The notes under the pieces were generated by a model, which did no database searches, had not been told where the DNA came from, and worked only from the letters and a program-made list of their open reading frames with translations. Shown in pieces: positions 19,054 to 27,240 of a stretch of DNA of 36,115 nucleotides (the stretch's first letter is position 1; each line of letters starts with the position of its first letter). The stretch lies in assembly GCA_937925635.1 (NCBI GenBank), contig CALALX010000025.1, positions 1-36,115 of the forward strand, in the 5' to 3' direction. The position numbers and the translations under genes were made by a program. Source of the stretch: an uncultured Caulobacter sp. (lineage in GTDB: Bacteria; Pseudomonadota; Alphaproteobacteria; Caulobacterales; Caulobacteraceae).

Positions 19054-20871
19054 ATGCTATCGTTCGGTAGGGCGTCCAGCGACGCCGGAGCGACCTTCAA
19101 GGCACTGGACCGATCGCTCGCGATCATCGAGTTCGACAGGGACGGCAACATCCTTCGCGCGAATGCAAACTTCTGCGGCGCGATGGGCTACACCGAGGCC
19201 GAGATCAAGGGACGCCACCACAGTCTGTTCGTGGACCCCGACTATGTCGCGACTGCCGAGTACGCCGATTTCTGGACGAAGCTTCGACGCGGCGAGTACG
19301 ACGCGCGCGAATATCGGCGGATCGGCAAGAGCGGCGCCGAGGTATGGATCCAGGCCAGCTACAATCCGGTTTTCAATGCCCGCGGCGCCGTCGAAAAGGT
19401 GGTCAAGGTCGCAACCGTCACGACTGACGCGAAGTTGAAAGCCGCCGAGGCGGAGAGCCGGCTCGCCGCCGTCGATCGCGTCCAGGCCGTCATCGAGTTC
19501 ACCACTAGCGGCGAAGTCGTCACCGCCAACGACAATTTCCTGAAGGTGCTCGGCTACCGGCTGGAGGAGATCCGCGGTCGGCACCACCGGATGTTCGTGG
19601 ATCCCGCCTACGCCCAGAGTGCTGAGTACGCGGCCTTCTGGCGAAGGCTCAATGCCGGCGAGTTTGTCGCCGATGAGTTCGAGCGGCGGGCGAAGGACGG
19701 TTCATCGGTCTGGATCCAGGCGTCCTACAATCCGATCTTCGACGCCAGCGGTCGCATCACCAAGGTCGTGAAGTTCGCCACCGACGTCACCGGCCGCGTG
19801 CGCTCTGTCGATCAAATCGCCGAGGGCCTGTCGCAACTCTCGGCCAACCAGCTGTCGTACAGAATCACGGCGACGGTCGATCCGGCCTTCCAGAAGGTCA
19901 AGGACGACTTCAACAATGCGCTCGCCGTCCTCCAGCGCACCATCAGGTCCGTGAAGGACGCCGCCGCGAGCGTGGGCGGGGGATCGAGCGAAATCGCCCG
20001 GGCCTCCGATGATCTCTCGCGCCGCACCGAGCAGCAGGCCGCGAGCCTTGAGCAGACCGCGGCCGCGCTGGACGAGATCACCCAGACCGTTCGACGCACC
20101 GCCGACGGCGCCAAACAGGCGTCTGACGCGGCGACCAAGGCGCGCCTCGAGGCCGAAAAATCGGGTCAGGTCATGCGCGAGGCGGTCAGCGCGATGGGCG
20201 AGATCGAGAATTCCTCCTCGCAGATCGGTCAGATCATCGGCGTGATCGACGAGATCGCCTTCCAGACCAACCTTCTCGCGCTCAACGCGGGTGTCGAGGC
20301 CGCCCGCGCGGGAGACGCCGGCAAGGGCTTCGCGGTCGTGGCCTCCGAGGTTCGTGCGCTGGCCCAGCGCTCGGCTGAAGCGGCCAAGGAAATCAAGGCG
20401 CTCATCAGCACCTCGAGCGCCCAGGTCGATCGCGGGGCCAAGCTGGTCGGCGACACGGGCAAGGCGCTGTCGACGATCGTCGATGCGATCGCCAGCATCG
20501 ACGCCCTGGTCGGCGAGATCGCCGCCTCCACCCAGGAGCAGGCGACCGGGATGGGGCAGGTGAACACCGCCGTCAATCAGATGGACCAGGTCACGCAGCA
20601 GAACGCGGCCATGGTCGAGCAGGCCACCGCGGCGGCCGCCAGCCTCCGCGGCGAGGCGGCCGGCCTCGCCAACCTGATCGCCCATTTCGAAATCGACGCC
20701 GGCGAGGCGCGCGGCCCAGTGGCGCAACCCGCGGCGAGGGTCGCTCCCGCCGCCGCGCCGGAAGAGGTCCGGGAAAGCCCTGTCCATGCCGCGCGAGCGC
20801 GGCTCGCGTCCTTCACTCGATCAGGCTCGGCGGCTGCCGTGAACCTGGGCGCGGACTGGGAAGAGTTCTGA
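19054..20871 (+). CDS. Soluble methyl-accepting chemotaxis protein with two PAS domains
   Basis: The 605-residue receptor has no membrane helix or signal peptide, so it is cytoplasmic. Two PAS domains (about 15-125 and 137-248) are near duplicates: both contain GRHH..FVDP.Y, EYA.FW and VWIQASYNP. A HAMP-like connector (about 250-300) and a methyl-accepting signalling domain follow, with the hairpin tip EIAFQTNLLALNAGVEAARAG at about 400-420. The last residues, DWEEF, resemble the xWxxF pentapeptide that tethers CheR and CheB. PAS domains of this kind often bind haem, flavin or small ligands, but the ligand is not evident. The TGA stop overlaps the ATG of cheW, so receptor and adaptor are made together. 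Confidence 0.93.
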   Translation: MLSFGRASSDAGATFKALDRSLAIIEFDRDGNILRANANFCGAMGYTEAEIKGRHHSLFVDPDYVATAEYADFWTKLRRGEYDAREYRRIGKSGAEVWIQASYNPVFNARGAVEKVVKVATVTTDAKLKAAEAESRLAAVDRVQAVIEFTTSGEVVTANDNFLKVLGYRLEEIRGRHHRMFVDPAYAQSAEYAAFWRRLNAGEFVADEFERRAKDGSSVWIQASYNPIFDASGRITKVVKFATDVTGRVRSVDQIAEGLSQLSANQLSYRITATVDPAFQKVKDDFNNALAVLQRTIRSVKDAAASVGGGSSEIARASDDLSRRTEQQAASLEQTAAALDEITQTVRRTADGAKQASDAATKARLEAEKSGQVMREAVSAMGEIENSSSQIGQIIGVIDEIAFQTNLLALNAGVEAARAGDAGKGFAVVASEVRALAQRSAEAAKEIKALISTSSAQVDRGAKLVGDTGKALSTIVDAIASIDALVGEIAASTQEQATGMGQVNTAVNQMDQVTQQNAAMVEQATAAAASLRGEAAGLANLIAHFEIDAGEARGPVAQPAARVAPAAAPEEVRESPVHAARARLASFTRSGSAAAVNLGADWEEF

Positions 20872-21347
20872 TGTCGGCCGATCTGATCGATGTGCTCACG
20901 GCGGATGGCGACCGGACCGAGGTCATCACCCTGGTGGTCAAGGACGTGGAGTTCTGCATCGACATCAAGGCGGTGCGTGAAATCCGGGGCTGGACGCCGG
21001 CGACCCCGATTCCGCATGCGCCCGACTACGTGAAGGGCGTGATCAACCTGCGGGGCGCCGTCATGCCGGTGGTCGACCTGGCCTCAAGGCTGGGCCTGGG
21101 CATGACCGAACCGAGCAGTCGACATGTCATCGTCGTGGCCCAATGCGCCGGCCGGCTCGCCGGCCTGCTCGTCGATGGCGTATCGGAGACCTTCCATGCC
21201 TCGGCGTCTCAGTTCCAAGCTCCGCCGGCCGTCTGCGACCCGTCGGGTTCGGCGGTCGTCGACGCCATTCTTCCCGTCGAAGGCCGCATGATCAGCCGCC
21301 TCGTCGTCGATCGCCTCATCCAGCAGGACAGCCCGCTCGCGGCATAG
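20871..21347 (+). CDS. cheW: Chemotaxis adaptor protein CheW
   Basis: CheW links chemoreceptors to the kinase CheA. The 158-residue protein is a single CheW domain with the expected landmarks: VEFCIDIKAVREIRG, then IPHAPDYVKGVINLRGAVMPVVDLASRLG, and the later AGLLVDGVSE. It overlaps the receptor stop by one base (TGATG), so it is probably translationally coupled and may serve this receptor in particular. No cheA, cheY, cheB or cheR lies in the window, so the pair must join an array encoded elsewhere. Confidence 0.93.
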   Translation: MSADLIDVLTADGDRTEVITLVVKDVEFCIDIKAVREIRGWTPATPIPHAPDYVKGVINLRGAVMPVVDLASRLGLGMTEPSSRHVIVVAQCAGRLAGLLVDGVSETFHASASQFQAPPAVCDPSGSAVVDAILPVEGRMISRLVVDRLIQQDSPLAA

Positions 21348-21417
21348 GCCGCGGGCGGGCGGGCGGAATGGCGGCCGCCGAGCCTGTGTCGGCGACCGCG
21401 AGTCGACAGGTCTCCGT

Positions 21418-21885
21418 CTAGCCGGGCCGTTGAATCTTCGGGCCGAGACGCTCGATGATCCCGCGGGCGTTGTAGACCCGACCGTCTCCGGTCGGCTGCG
21501 CGCCCGAGGACATGACGATCTCGATGGTGGCCTCCCAGTGTTCGACCGTCGTCATGTCGAGTCGGAGGCTCCAGAAGGGGTCGCCAATCCAGGGATTCCA
21601 TTCCCGCCAGCCGTAGGGGCGACCGTAGTAGCGCCAGTAGGGCCGCCAGTAGGGATAGTCGCTGCCGTACCAGGGATCGTAGGTCGGATCCCGCACCACC
21701 TGTCGCTCGGTTTCCCGATCAACCACCCGGAACCATTCGTAGCCCTGCTGGACCGTGAGTTCGGCGGACCGGAACAGGAGGTAGCCCTCGACGGCGTCCC
21801 GCGACGTGAAGGCGTCGCCGGAGAAGGTCACCCGATACCGATCCGGCGCCAGTCGAACTTCGGAATAGCCTTCCGAGCCATGCAC
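21418..21885 (-). CDS. CC0125/CC1285-family protein lacking its lipoprotein signal
   Basis: The 155-residue product matches the pattern of the CC0125/CC1285 lipoprotein family: GYSEVRLAPDRYRVTFSGDAFTSRDAVEGYLLFRSAELTVQQGYEWF, then a Tyr/Trp/Pro/Arg-rich middle (about 65-95) and a beta-rich end. Family members normally begin with a signal peptide and lipobox Cys shortly before this GYSE. Here the frame starts at GTG 21885 only four residues before it, without a ribosome binding site, and is closed by TGA five codons upstream. No other frame in the 195 bp above encodes a hydrophobic leader. It may be a truncated remnant or an intracellular variant. Confidence 0.65.
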   Translation of the reverse strand: MHGSEGYSEVRLAPDRYRVTFSGDAFTSRDAVEGYLLFRSAELTVQQGYEWFRVVDRETERQVVRDPTYDPWYGSDYPYWRPYWRYYGRPYGWREWNPWIGDPFWSLRLDMTTVEHWEATIEIVMSSGAQPTGDGRVYNARGIIERLGPKIQRPG

Positions 21886-22083
21886 GCCGGCGAGTCGTCA
21901 CGCGGGGCCGAACGCGGTCTTCGCAAGACCCGCGGGGCGCCGGCGCCGGGGGTGGCGGCGGCGGTTGACCGGAGACGTCGTGGCGGTCGGGATGCTCGGA
22001 CTGGCCGCGCGCGCCATCGCGAACCCGGCAGTGCAGGCTTCAGCGCCCGCGGAGTCGGCCAGGAGATTGGATGAGGGCGACGC

Positions 22084-22857
22084 CTACCCGCCGGCCTTCT
22101 TGCGCACGAACATCCTGGCGTCGGCTTCGGCCAACGCCTCTTCCGGGTCCATGCCCGGTTCGACGGCGCGGACGCCGTAGCTGATGCGCAGCGGAGCCGA
22201 CCAGTCGCCCAGGTCGACCGGCACGGCTTGGATCACCTGTTTGAGGCGCTCGGCCTGGGTGTTGGCCGTCTCCAGATCCGTCTGCACCAGGATGACGGCG
22301 AACTCGTCGCCCCCCAACCGGCCGACGACGTCGGTCTCGCGGGTGTTGGCCAGCAGGCGGTCGGCGACGGCCTTCAGCGCGGTGTCGCCGGCGGCGTGGC
22401 CGAAGCGGTCGTTGACCGCCTTGAAGCCGTCCAGGTCGAAATAGACGAGGCTGGCCGGGCTGCCGTAGCGGCCCACGAAGGCCCCGATGCGATGCAGTTC
22501 GCGCACGAAGGCGCGGCGATTGAGCAACGGGGTCAACACGTCGCGATCGGCCAGGGTCTCGACCTCGGCCAGCCTGGCCTTGAGCCGGCTGACTTCGCCG
22601 CGCAGGTCGTCGATCTCGGTCAGCAGGGTTTTGACCGCGCCCTGCACAGCGGGCGTCAAGTCTGACTCGGCAAGGCCCAGGAACGCGGTGCGGTCGGCCG
22701 GCGCGGCCTTGTCCGCCGTGACCTGCGCGCCGGCGCGGGCCAACGCGCGCTTGCGCATGGCTGAAAACGCTTCCGCACGAGCGCCGCCGATCTTCATGAC
22801 AGAATCATAGTCCAAATCCCCGACCACTGGAATCTGACGCATCGGTTGCGGCGCCAC
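22084..22857 (-). CDS. Soluble GGDEF diguanylate cyclase
   Basis: This protein makes cyclic di-GMP from two GTP. It has up to 257 residues: an N-terminal helical region with a coiled coil (about 72-104, LLTEIDDLRGEVSRLKARLAEVE) that leads directly into a GGDEF domain beginning DVLTPLLNRRAF. The active-site GGDEF is at 182-186, and the inhibitory I-site RETD (173-176) is five residues before it, so the enzyme should be active and subject to product inhibition. There is no membrane helix. The layout resembles Caulobacter DgcB, but orthology is not proven. The start is uncertain: GTG 22857, ATG 22842 and ATG 22797 all lack a clear binding site. It diverges from purE. Confidence 0.9.
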   Translation of the reverse strand: MAPQPMRQIPVVGDLDYDSVMKIGGARAEAFSAMRKRALARAGAQVTADKAAPADRTAFLGLAESDLTPAVQGAVKTLLTEIDDLRGEVSRLKARLAEVETLADRDVLTPLLNRRAFVRELHRIGAFVGRYGSPASLVYFDLDGFKAVNDRFGHAAGDTALKAVADRLLANTRETDVVGRLGGDEFAVILVQTDLETANTQAERLKQVIQAVPVDLGDWSAPLRISYGVRAVEPGMDPEEALAEADARMFVRKKAGG

Positions 22858-22900
22858 AAGCGGCGCCTATACTCCGCGCCTTTCCGGGGCTCGGCCCCGG
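22846..22900 (+). promoter_or_regulatory. Probable purEK promoter and leader hairpin
   Basis: TTGCGG (22846-22851), 16 bp, TATACT (22868-22873) resembles a sigma-70-type promoter directed at purE. The predicted transcript begins near 22880 and would immediately form a hairpin: CCGGGGC (22884-22890), loop TCG, GCCCCGG (22894-22900). The promoter overlaps the 5' end of the divergent GGDEF gene. Confidence 0.45.
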
Positions 22901-22918
22901 TCAGGGGATGACCACGTC

Positions 22919-23407
22919 ATGAGCGCAAGCCCGCCCGTCGCCATCATCATGGGCAGCCGCTCCGACTGGCCGACGATGAAGCATGCGGCCGACAATCTCG
23001 ACGCGCTCGGCGTGGCCTGGGAGGCGAAGGTCGTCTCGGCGCACCGCACCCCCGACCGCATGGTGGCCTTCGCCAAGGGCGCCAAGGCGGCCGGGGTGAA
23101 GGTGATCATCGCCGGAGCCGGCGGCGCGGCCCATCTGCCCGGCATGACCGCCTCGATGACCGACCTGCCGGTGCTGGGCGTGCCGGTGGAGAGCAAGCTG
23201 CAGAACGGACTGGATTCCCTGCTGTCGATTGTCCAGATGCCCGGCGGCATCCCGGTCGGCACCCTGGCTGTCGGCGTGGCCGGGGCCAAGAACGCTGGGC
23301 TTATGGCCGCGCGGATCCTGGCCCTATCCGACCCCGCCCTGGCTGACCGGGTGGCGGCCCACAGCGCGGCCCAGACCGCCTCGGTGGCCGAGACCGTCGA
23401 GGACTGA
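22919..23407 (+). CDS. purE: N5-carboxyaminoimidazole ribonucleotide mutase
   Basis: PurE moves the carboxyl group of N5-CAIR to give CAIR in purine biosynthesis. The 162-residue protein is the class I form. The active site is readable in MGSRSDWPTM (about 11-20) and SAHRTPDRM (about 40-48, catalytic His42), with the glycine-rich IIAGAGGAAHLPGM further on. AGGGGA lies upstream of ATG 22919. Its TGA stop overlaps the ATG of purK by one base, the usual arrangement of this pair. Confidence 0.96.
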   Translation: MSASPPVAIIMGSRSDWPTMKHAADNLDALGVAWEAKVVSAHRTPDRMVAFAKGAKAAGVKVIIAGAGGAAHLPGMTASMTDLPVLGVPVESKLQNGLDSLLSIVQMPGGIPVGTLAVGVAGAKNAGLMAARILALSDPALADRVAAHSAAQTASVAETVED

Positions 23408-24498
23408 TGAGCGTTTCCTTCCCGCTTCCTCCCGGCTCGACGATCGGCATTCTCGGCGGCGGCCAGCTCGGCCGGATGCTGGCGCTGGCGGCGGCGCGGC
23501 TGGGCCTGGACGTCGTCATCCTGACGCCGGACGAGGGCTCCCCGGCCTCGCGCGTGGCCAAGCGCACCATCGTCGCCGCCTACGACGACCCGAACGCCCT
23601 GCGCACGCTGGCGGACGCCAGCCATGTGGTGACCTACGAGTTCGAGAACGTGCCGGTGCGGGCGGTCGAGACGCTGATCACCCTGGGGGCGCCGGTCGCG
23701 CCGGGGCCGGACGCCTTGCGCGTCGCTCAGGACCGGGTCGAAGAGAAGACCTTCCTCAACGCCTCGGAGGCTCCGACCGTCGCCTTCGCGGCTGTCGATC
23801 AGGCCGCCGACATCATCGAAGCCCTGCCTCGCCTTGGCCTGCCGGCGCTGCTGAAGACCCGGCGGGAGGGCTACGACGGCAAGGGCCAGGTGTGGGTCCG
23901 CGACGCGGCGGAGGCCGAGGACGCCTTCAAGAGCGTCGCCGGCGCGCCGTCGGTGCTTGAAGCCCGGGCCGCGTTCAGCCGGGAACTGTCGATCATCGCC
24001 GCCCGGGGCCGCGACGGCGCGATGGCCTTCTATCCGTTGTCTGAGAACATCCACGAGGGCGGCGTGCTGCGCACCACGATCGCGCCGGCCCGGGTCGAGC
24101 CGCGCCTGCAGGCGACCGCCGAGCGGATCGCCACCGAGGTGCTGACCCGCCTCGACTACGTCGGCGTCATGGGCATCGAGCTGTTCGACCTTGGCGACGC
24201 CGGCCTGCTGGTCAACGAGATCGCGCCACGGGTCCACAACACCGGGCATTGGACCCAGGACGGGTGCGAGGTCGATCAGTTCGAACTGCACATCCGCGCC
24301 GTGGCCGGCTGGCCGCTGGGCGACACCACGCCGAAGGTCTCGGTGGAGATGACCAATCTGCTCGGCGACGAGGTGAACGCGTGGCTCACACTGGCCGCCG
24401 AGCCGAACACCCGCGTCCACCTCTACGGCAAGGGCGAGCCGCGGCCCGGACGCAAGATGGGCCATGTGAACCGCATCGGTCCCGCCGCGAGAAGCTGA
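23407..24498 (+). CDS. purK: N5-carboxyaminoimidazole ribonucleotide synthase
   Basis: PurK uses ATP and bicarbonate to convert AIR to N5-CAIR, the substrate of PurE. The 363-residue protein is an ATP-grasp enzyme: N-terminal GILGGGQLGRML (about 12-23), the central YEFENVP, the ATP-binding LKTRREGYDGKGQ (about 151-163), and the metal-binding NEIAPRVHNTGHWT (about 272-285). It is translationally coupled to purE. A DUF1801 gene starts 8 bp after its stop and is probably carried on the same transcript. Confidence 0.96.
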   Translation: MSVSFPLPPGSTIGILGGGQLGRMLALAAARLGLDVVILTPDEGSPASRVAKRTIVAAYDDPNALRTLADASHVVTYEFENVPVRAVETLITLGAPVAPGPDALRVAQDRVEEKTFLNASEAPTVAFAAVDQAADIIEALPRLGLPALLKTRREGYDGKGQVWVRDAAEAEDAFKSVAGAPSVLEARAAFSRELSIIAARGRDGAMAFYPLSENIHEGGVLRTTIAPARVEPRLQATAERIATEVLTRLDYVGVMGIELFDLGDAGLLVNEIAPRVHNTGHWTQDGCEVDQFELHIRAVAGWPLGDTTPKVSVEMTNLLGDEVNAWLTLAAEPNTRVHLYGKGEPRPGRKMGHVNRIGPAARS

Positions 24499-24506
24499 GG
24501 CGTTTG

Positions 24507-24914
24507 ATGGCCAGGGAACCGAAGACCAGACCCACCGGCGCCTCGGTCGAGGCCTTCCTGGACGCGGTCGAACATGCCGGCCGGCGCGAGGACGGCAGGA
24601 CGGTGGCCGGAATGCTGGCGGAGGTCTCCGGAGAGACGCCGGTCATGTGGGGGCCCAGCATCGTCGGCTATGGCAGCTATCGGGGCCCGACCGGCGACTG
24701 GCCGCTCATCGGCTTCTCGCCCCGCAAGGCCAACCTGGTCCTCTACATCATGAAGGGCTTCGCCGGGTCCGAGGACCTACTGGCGAGGCTGGGCAAGCAC
24801 CGGACCGGCGGCGCCTGTCTGTACCTGAACCGGTTGACCGATATCGACGAGGCGATCCTGCGACAGCTGGCGGCGGAGTCGGTCGCCTACATGCGTCGGA
24901 AGTACGCCGTCTGA
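24507..24914 (+). CDS. DUF1801-domain protein
   Basis: This 135-residue protein carries a DUF1801 domain (about 40-130), with the typical VMWGPSIVGYG, IGFSPRKANLVLYI and GKHRTGGACLYLNRLTDID blocks. The function of the family is not established; members are small soluble proteins with a YdhG-like fold. ATG 24507 has GAGG at a six-base spacing, and that sequence overlaps the purK stop, so it is likely co-transcribed with purEK. A functional link with purine synthesis is not implied by anything in the sequence. Confidence 0.88.
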   Translation: MAREPKTRPTGASVEAFLDAVEHAGRREDGRTVAGMLAEVSGETPVMWGPSIVGYGSYRGPTGDWPLIGFSPRKANLVLYIMKGFAGSEDLLARLGKHRTGGACLYLNRLTDIDEAILRQLAAESVAYMRRKYAV

Positions 24915-25320
24915 GGAGACGCGCCGCCGACTTCGCGCGGATCATGTGTCGAACCTCCCTGGCCGATGGGCGCCGCCGCCGCCGGTCTTCGGTTCGCCGA
25001 CCGGATCGCCACCTTTGAACCGGTCTTCAACGAATTCGTCCTACGGATTGCAGCGAGCCACAGCGGGATGTGTCTTTCACGACCGGCGCGTCATTGTGAC
25101 AGATCAGCGAAGCGCTCCGACAATCCAACCTAGCCAGTAGGGTTGAATATTAACATCTGTCCGAGTAGATAGCCGCGCTCCTGGACACAATGTCGCCAGG
25201 ATGGGTCAGCATATCCGACCCCAGTTCACTCCCTTGAACGTCGAAGCTGGCGCGTCAGACCTCGTCGCGCCGTGCAGAAAGCTCGACAGCGCTCGACGAG
25301 GCCGACCATTGTTCCGTGAA
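24915..25320. other. Gap without a convincing gene
   Basis: About 400 bp separate the DUF1801 gene from the preferred start of the peptidase. Base composition from about 25020 to 25200 is lower in GC than the surroundings, consistent with a promoter region. A short CAACC/GGTTG pairing sits near 25127-25145. The peptidase frame is open from an ATG at 25201, but the extra 40 residues look non-coding. I see no RNA gene or strong operator. Confidence 0.5.
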
Positions 25321-26217
25321 ATGCTTTCCCGCGAGACCCGTCTTCCTCCCCTGCTCGGAGTCGGACTCGCGGCCATCCTGATGGGCTCGGTCGCTGTGGC
25401 GACCGCCCAGGCCAGCCTTCCTTCGCGACAAGAACGCGCGGCGGCCGGTCCGGCTCCCAAGTGGGAAGAAGCCGAGACCGCCGCTGACGACCACGCAGGC
25501 GTGCCGAAGTTCTTCTTCGTTTCGCCGCTGGCGGGCTACGCGGTCAACTCGCCGTTCGGTCTGCGCAAGATGCCCTGGGAGGGCGGCGGCCGCCTGCATG
25601 AGGGTGTCGACATCGCCGCGCCGTCGGGCGTCGCCGTGCGCGCCACCGCCGCTGGCGTCGTGGTGCGCAGCGGCGTGGACGGCGGCTACGGCCGCTTCGT
25701 CGAAATCCGCCACGACAGCGGCCTGACCTCGCTCTACGCCCACCTCGGTCGTTTGGCGAAACTGAAGACGGGCGCCTGGGTGCAGCCTGGCGCCGTGGTC
25801 GGCTACGTGGGCTCAAGCGGTCGCTCCACCGGAGCGCACCTGCATTTCGAGATCCGCCACGACGGCCGTCCCTTGAATCCAGTGGTCTTCATGGGCCGCG
25901 CCTTCAGAAGCGAAGCGGACCTGCCGCTGACCCTCGCCGCCCGCGTCCCCCGGCGCATCCGGGTGGCTCAGGTCTCCGAATGGCCGGCCGAGATTCTCGC
26001 CCGCAAGGCCCCCGGCGCGACGACTGTCGCGTTCGCCGGCCCCCGCGACGGCCGGGTCCGCGCGGTGATCCAGCCAACAGGCAAGGCGCTCGTCGCACCG
26101 GCGGTCGAGCGCACCGAAACGCCGGTCGCGCCGCCGACGACGACACCGGCCGCGCCCTCGGCGATGGACGCCGCCTCCGCGGCCTCGACCCGTGAGATCG
26201 TGGCGACCGCTCGCTAG
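25321..26217 (+). CDS. M23 (LytM-type) peptidoglycan endopeptidase
   Basis: The 298-residue protein is a periplasmic or membrane-anchored LytM-fold protein that cleaves, or regulates cleavage of, peptidoglycan crosslinks. A hydrophobic segment at about 10-29 (ends VATAQA) is a signal peptide or anchor. The M23 domain spans about 70-190, with zinc and catalytic residues intact: His93 and Asp97 in RLHEGVDIAAP, His141 in LYAHLG, and His173/His175 in GAHLHFEIRH. The C-terminal 90 residues are Pro/Ala/Thr-rich and probably unstructured. ATG 25321 puts the hydrophobic segment near the N-terminus; ATG 25201 is possible and would give a longer cytoplasmic tail. Confidence 0.9.
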   Translation: MLSRETRLPPLLGVGLAAILMGSVAVATAQASLPSRQERAAAGPAPKWEEAETAADDHAGVPKFFFVSPLAGYAVNSPFGLRKMPWEGGGRLHEGVDIAAPSGVAVRATAAGVVVRSGVDGGYGRFVEIRHDSGLTSLYAHLGRLAKLKTGAWVQPGAVVGYVGSSGRSTGAHLHFEIRHDGRPLNPVVFMGRAFRSEADLPLTLAARVPRRIRVAQVSEWPAEILARKAPGATTVAFAGPRDGRVRAVIQPTGKALVAPAVERTETPVAPPTTTPAAPSAMDAASAASTREIVATAR

Positions 26218-26261
26218 CGGTCCCCCCTTCCCCGCCGGCGAAGCGGCACTAGATTGAGGTC

Positions 26262-27215
26262 ATGTTCAAGCTCGTCCTGCGGGGGGCGGCGGGTCTGACC
26301 CTCGCGCTCGTCACCTTCATCGCCATCGGAGGCCTGATGTCCGCCGCCAGCCAGACGCCGCTGCGCGGCCGCATGATCGACATCGGGGGTCGCACGCTGC
26401 ACCTGGTCTGCGCTGGCCCCGAACGGGCCGGTCCCGTCGTGGTGTTCGAGGCCGGGGCCTTTGGCCTGTCCGCCGACTGGGGCGCGGTGCAGGCGCGTCT
26501 GGCGACGCGGGGCGTACGATCCTGCGCCTATGACCGCGCGGGACTCGGCCGGTCGCAGCCCGGCCCGACGCCGCGCGACGGCCTGGCGGTGGCCGGCGAC
26601 TTCGAGAAGATGCTGACCGCCTCGGGCGAGCCAGGCCCCTACATCTACGTTGGCCATTCGATGGCGGGCCTCTACGCTCGCCTGTTCGCGGGCCGCAATC
26701 CTGACAAGGTGGCCGGCGTGGTGCTCGTTGACGCGGCGACGCCCGAGGCGGCCGAGATCCCGGGCGCGACCAGGTTCATAAGCGGCTTCGCGACCGCCTC
26801 CCGCTTCGCCGGTTGGGGCGCCTCGATCGGACTGTTCAGGCCGGTGTCACCCTGGATGGGCGATCGCATCGGCCTGCCGCCGGAGGCCGCGGCGGACAAG
26901 CGCCGGGCCTTCGCCTCGGGCGTCCACAATCGCTGGGCCGCCCGCGAGGTGGAGCAATGGATGGCCGCTTCGAGACAGGCCGGCGCGCTGCCGGCCTATG
27001 CGCCGTCCTTGCCCGTGGCCGTGGTCACCGCCGGACCGGTGGCCGGACGGGAGACGTGGAAGACCTTCCAGACAGCCCCCGCCAAGGCCTCGGCCCGCGG
27101 CTACGTGCGCAATGTCGACGCCGCCGGTCACGCCACCCTGCTGGGCGAGCAATTCGCGGACGAGATCGTGAAGGCCGTGCTCTTCGTTCGAGACGCGTCG
27201 GCGGCTAGTCAATAG
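26262..27215 (+). CDS. Membrane-anchored alpha/beta hydrolase
   Basis: This 317-residue alpha/beta hydrolase begins with a hydrophobic helix (about 5-29), a signal anchor or signal peptide. The core shows VVFEAGAFGLSADWG (about 60-74), the turn YDRAGLGRS (90-98), and the nucleophile elbow GHSMAG with Ser133. The acid Asp is probably in VLVDAATPEA and the catalytic His lies in VDAAGHATLLG near the C-terminus. The proline helper common in HGxP motifs is absent, as in many esterase-like members. It reads in the same direction as the ABC genes, which start 25 bp after its stop, but a shared role is not evident. Confidence 0.86.
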   Translation: MFKLVLRGAAGLTLALVTFIAIGGLMSAASQTPLRGRMIDIGGRTLHLVCAGPERAGPVVVFEAGAFGLSADWGAVQARLATRGVRSCAYDRAGLGRSQPGPTPRDGLAVAGDFEKMLTASGEPGPYIYVGHSMAGLYARLFAGRNPDKVAGVVLVDAATPEAAEIPGATRFISGFATASRFAGWGASIGLFRPVSPWMGDRIGLPPEAAADKRRAFASGVHNRWAAREVEQWMAASRQAGALPAYAPSLPVAVVTAGPVAGRETWKTFQTAPAKASARGYVRNVDAAGHATLLGEQFADEIVKAVLFVRDASAASQ

Positions 27216-27240
27216 GTCACGGTATCGATTCGGGGTTCGA

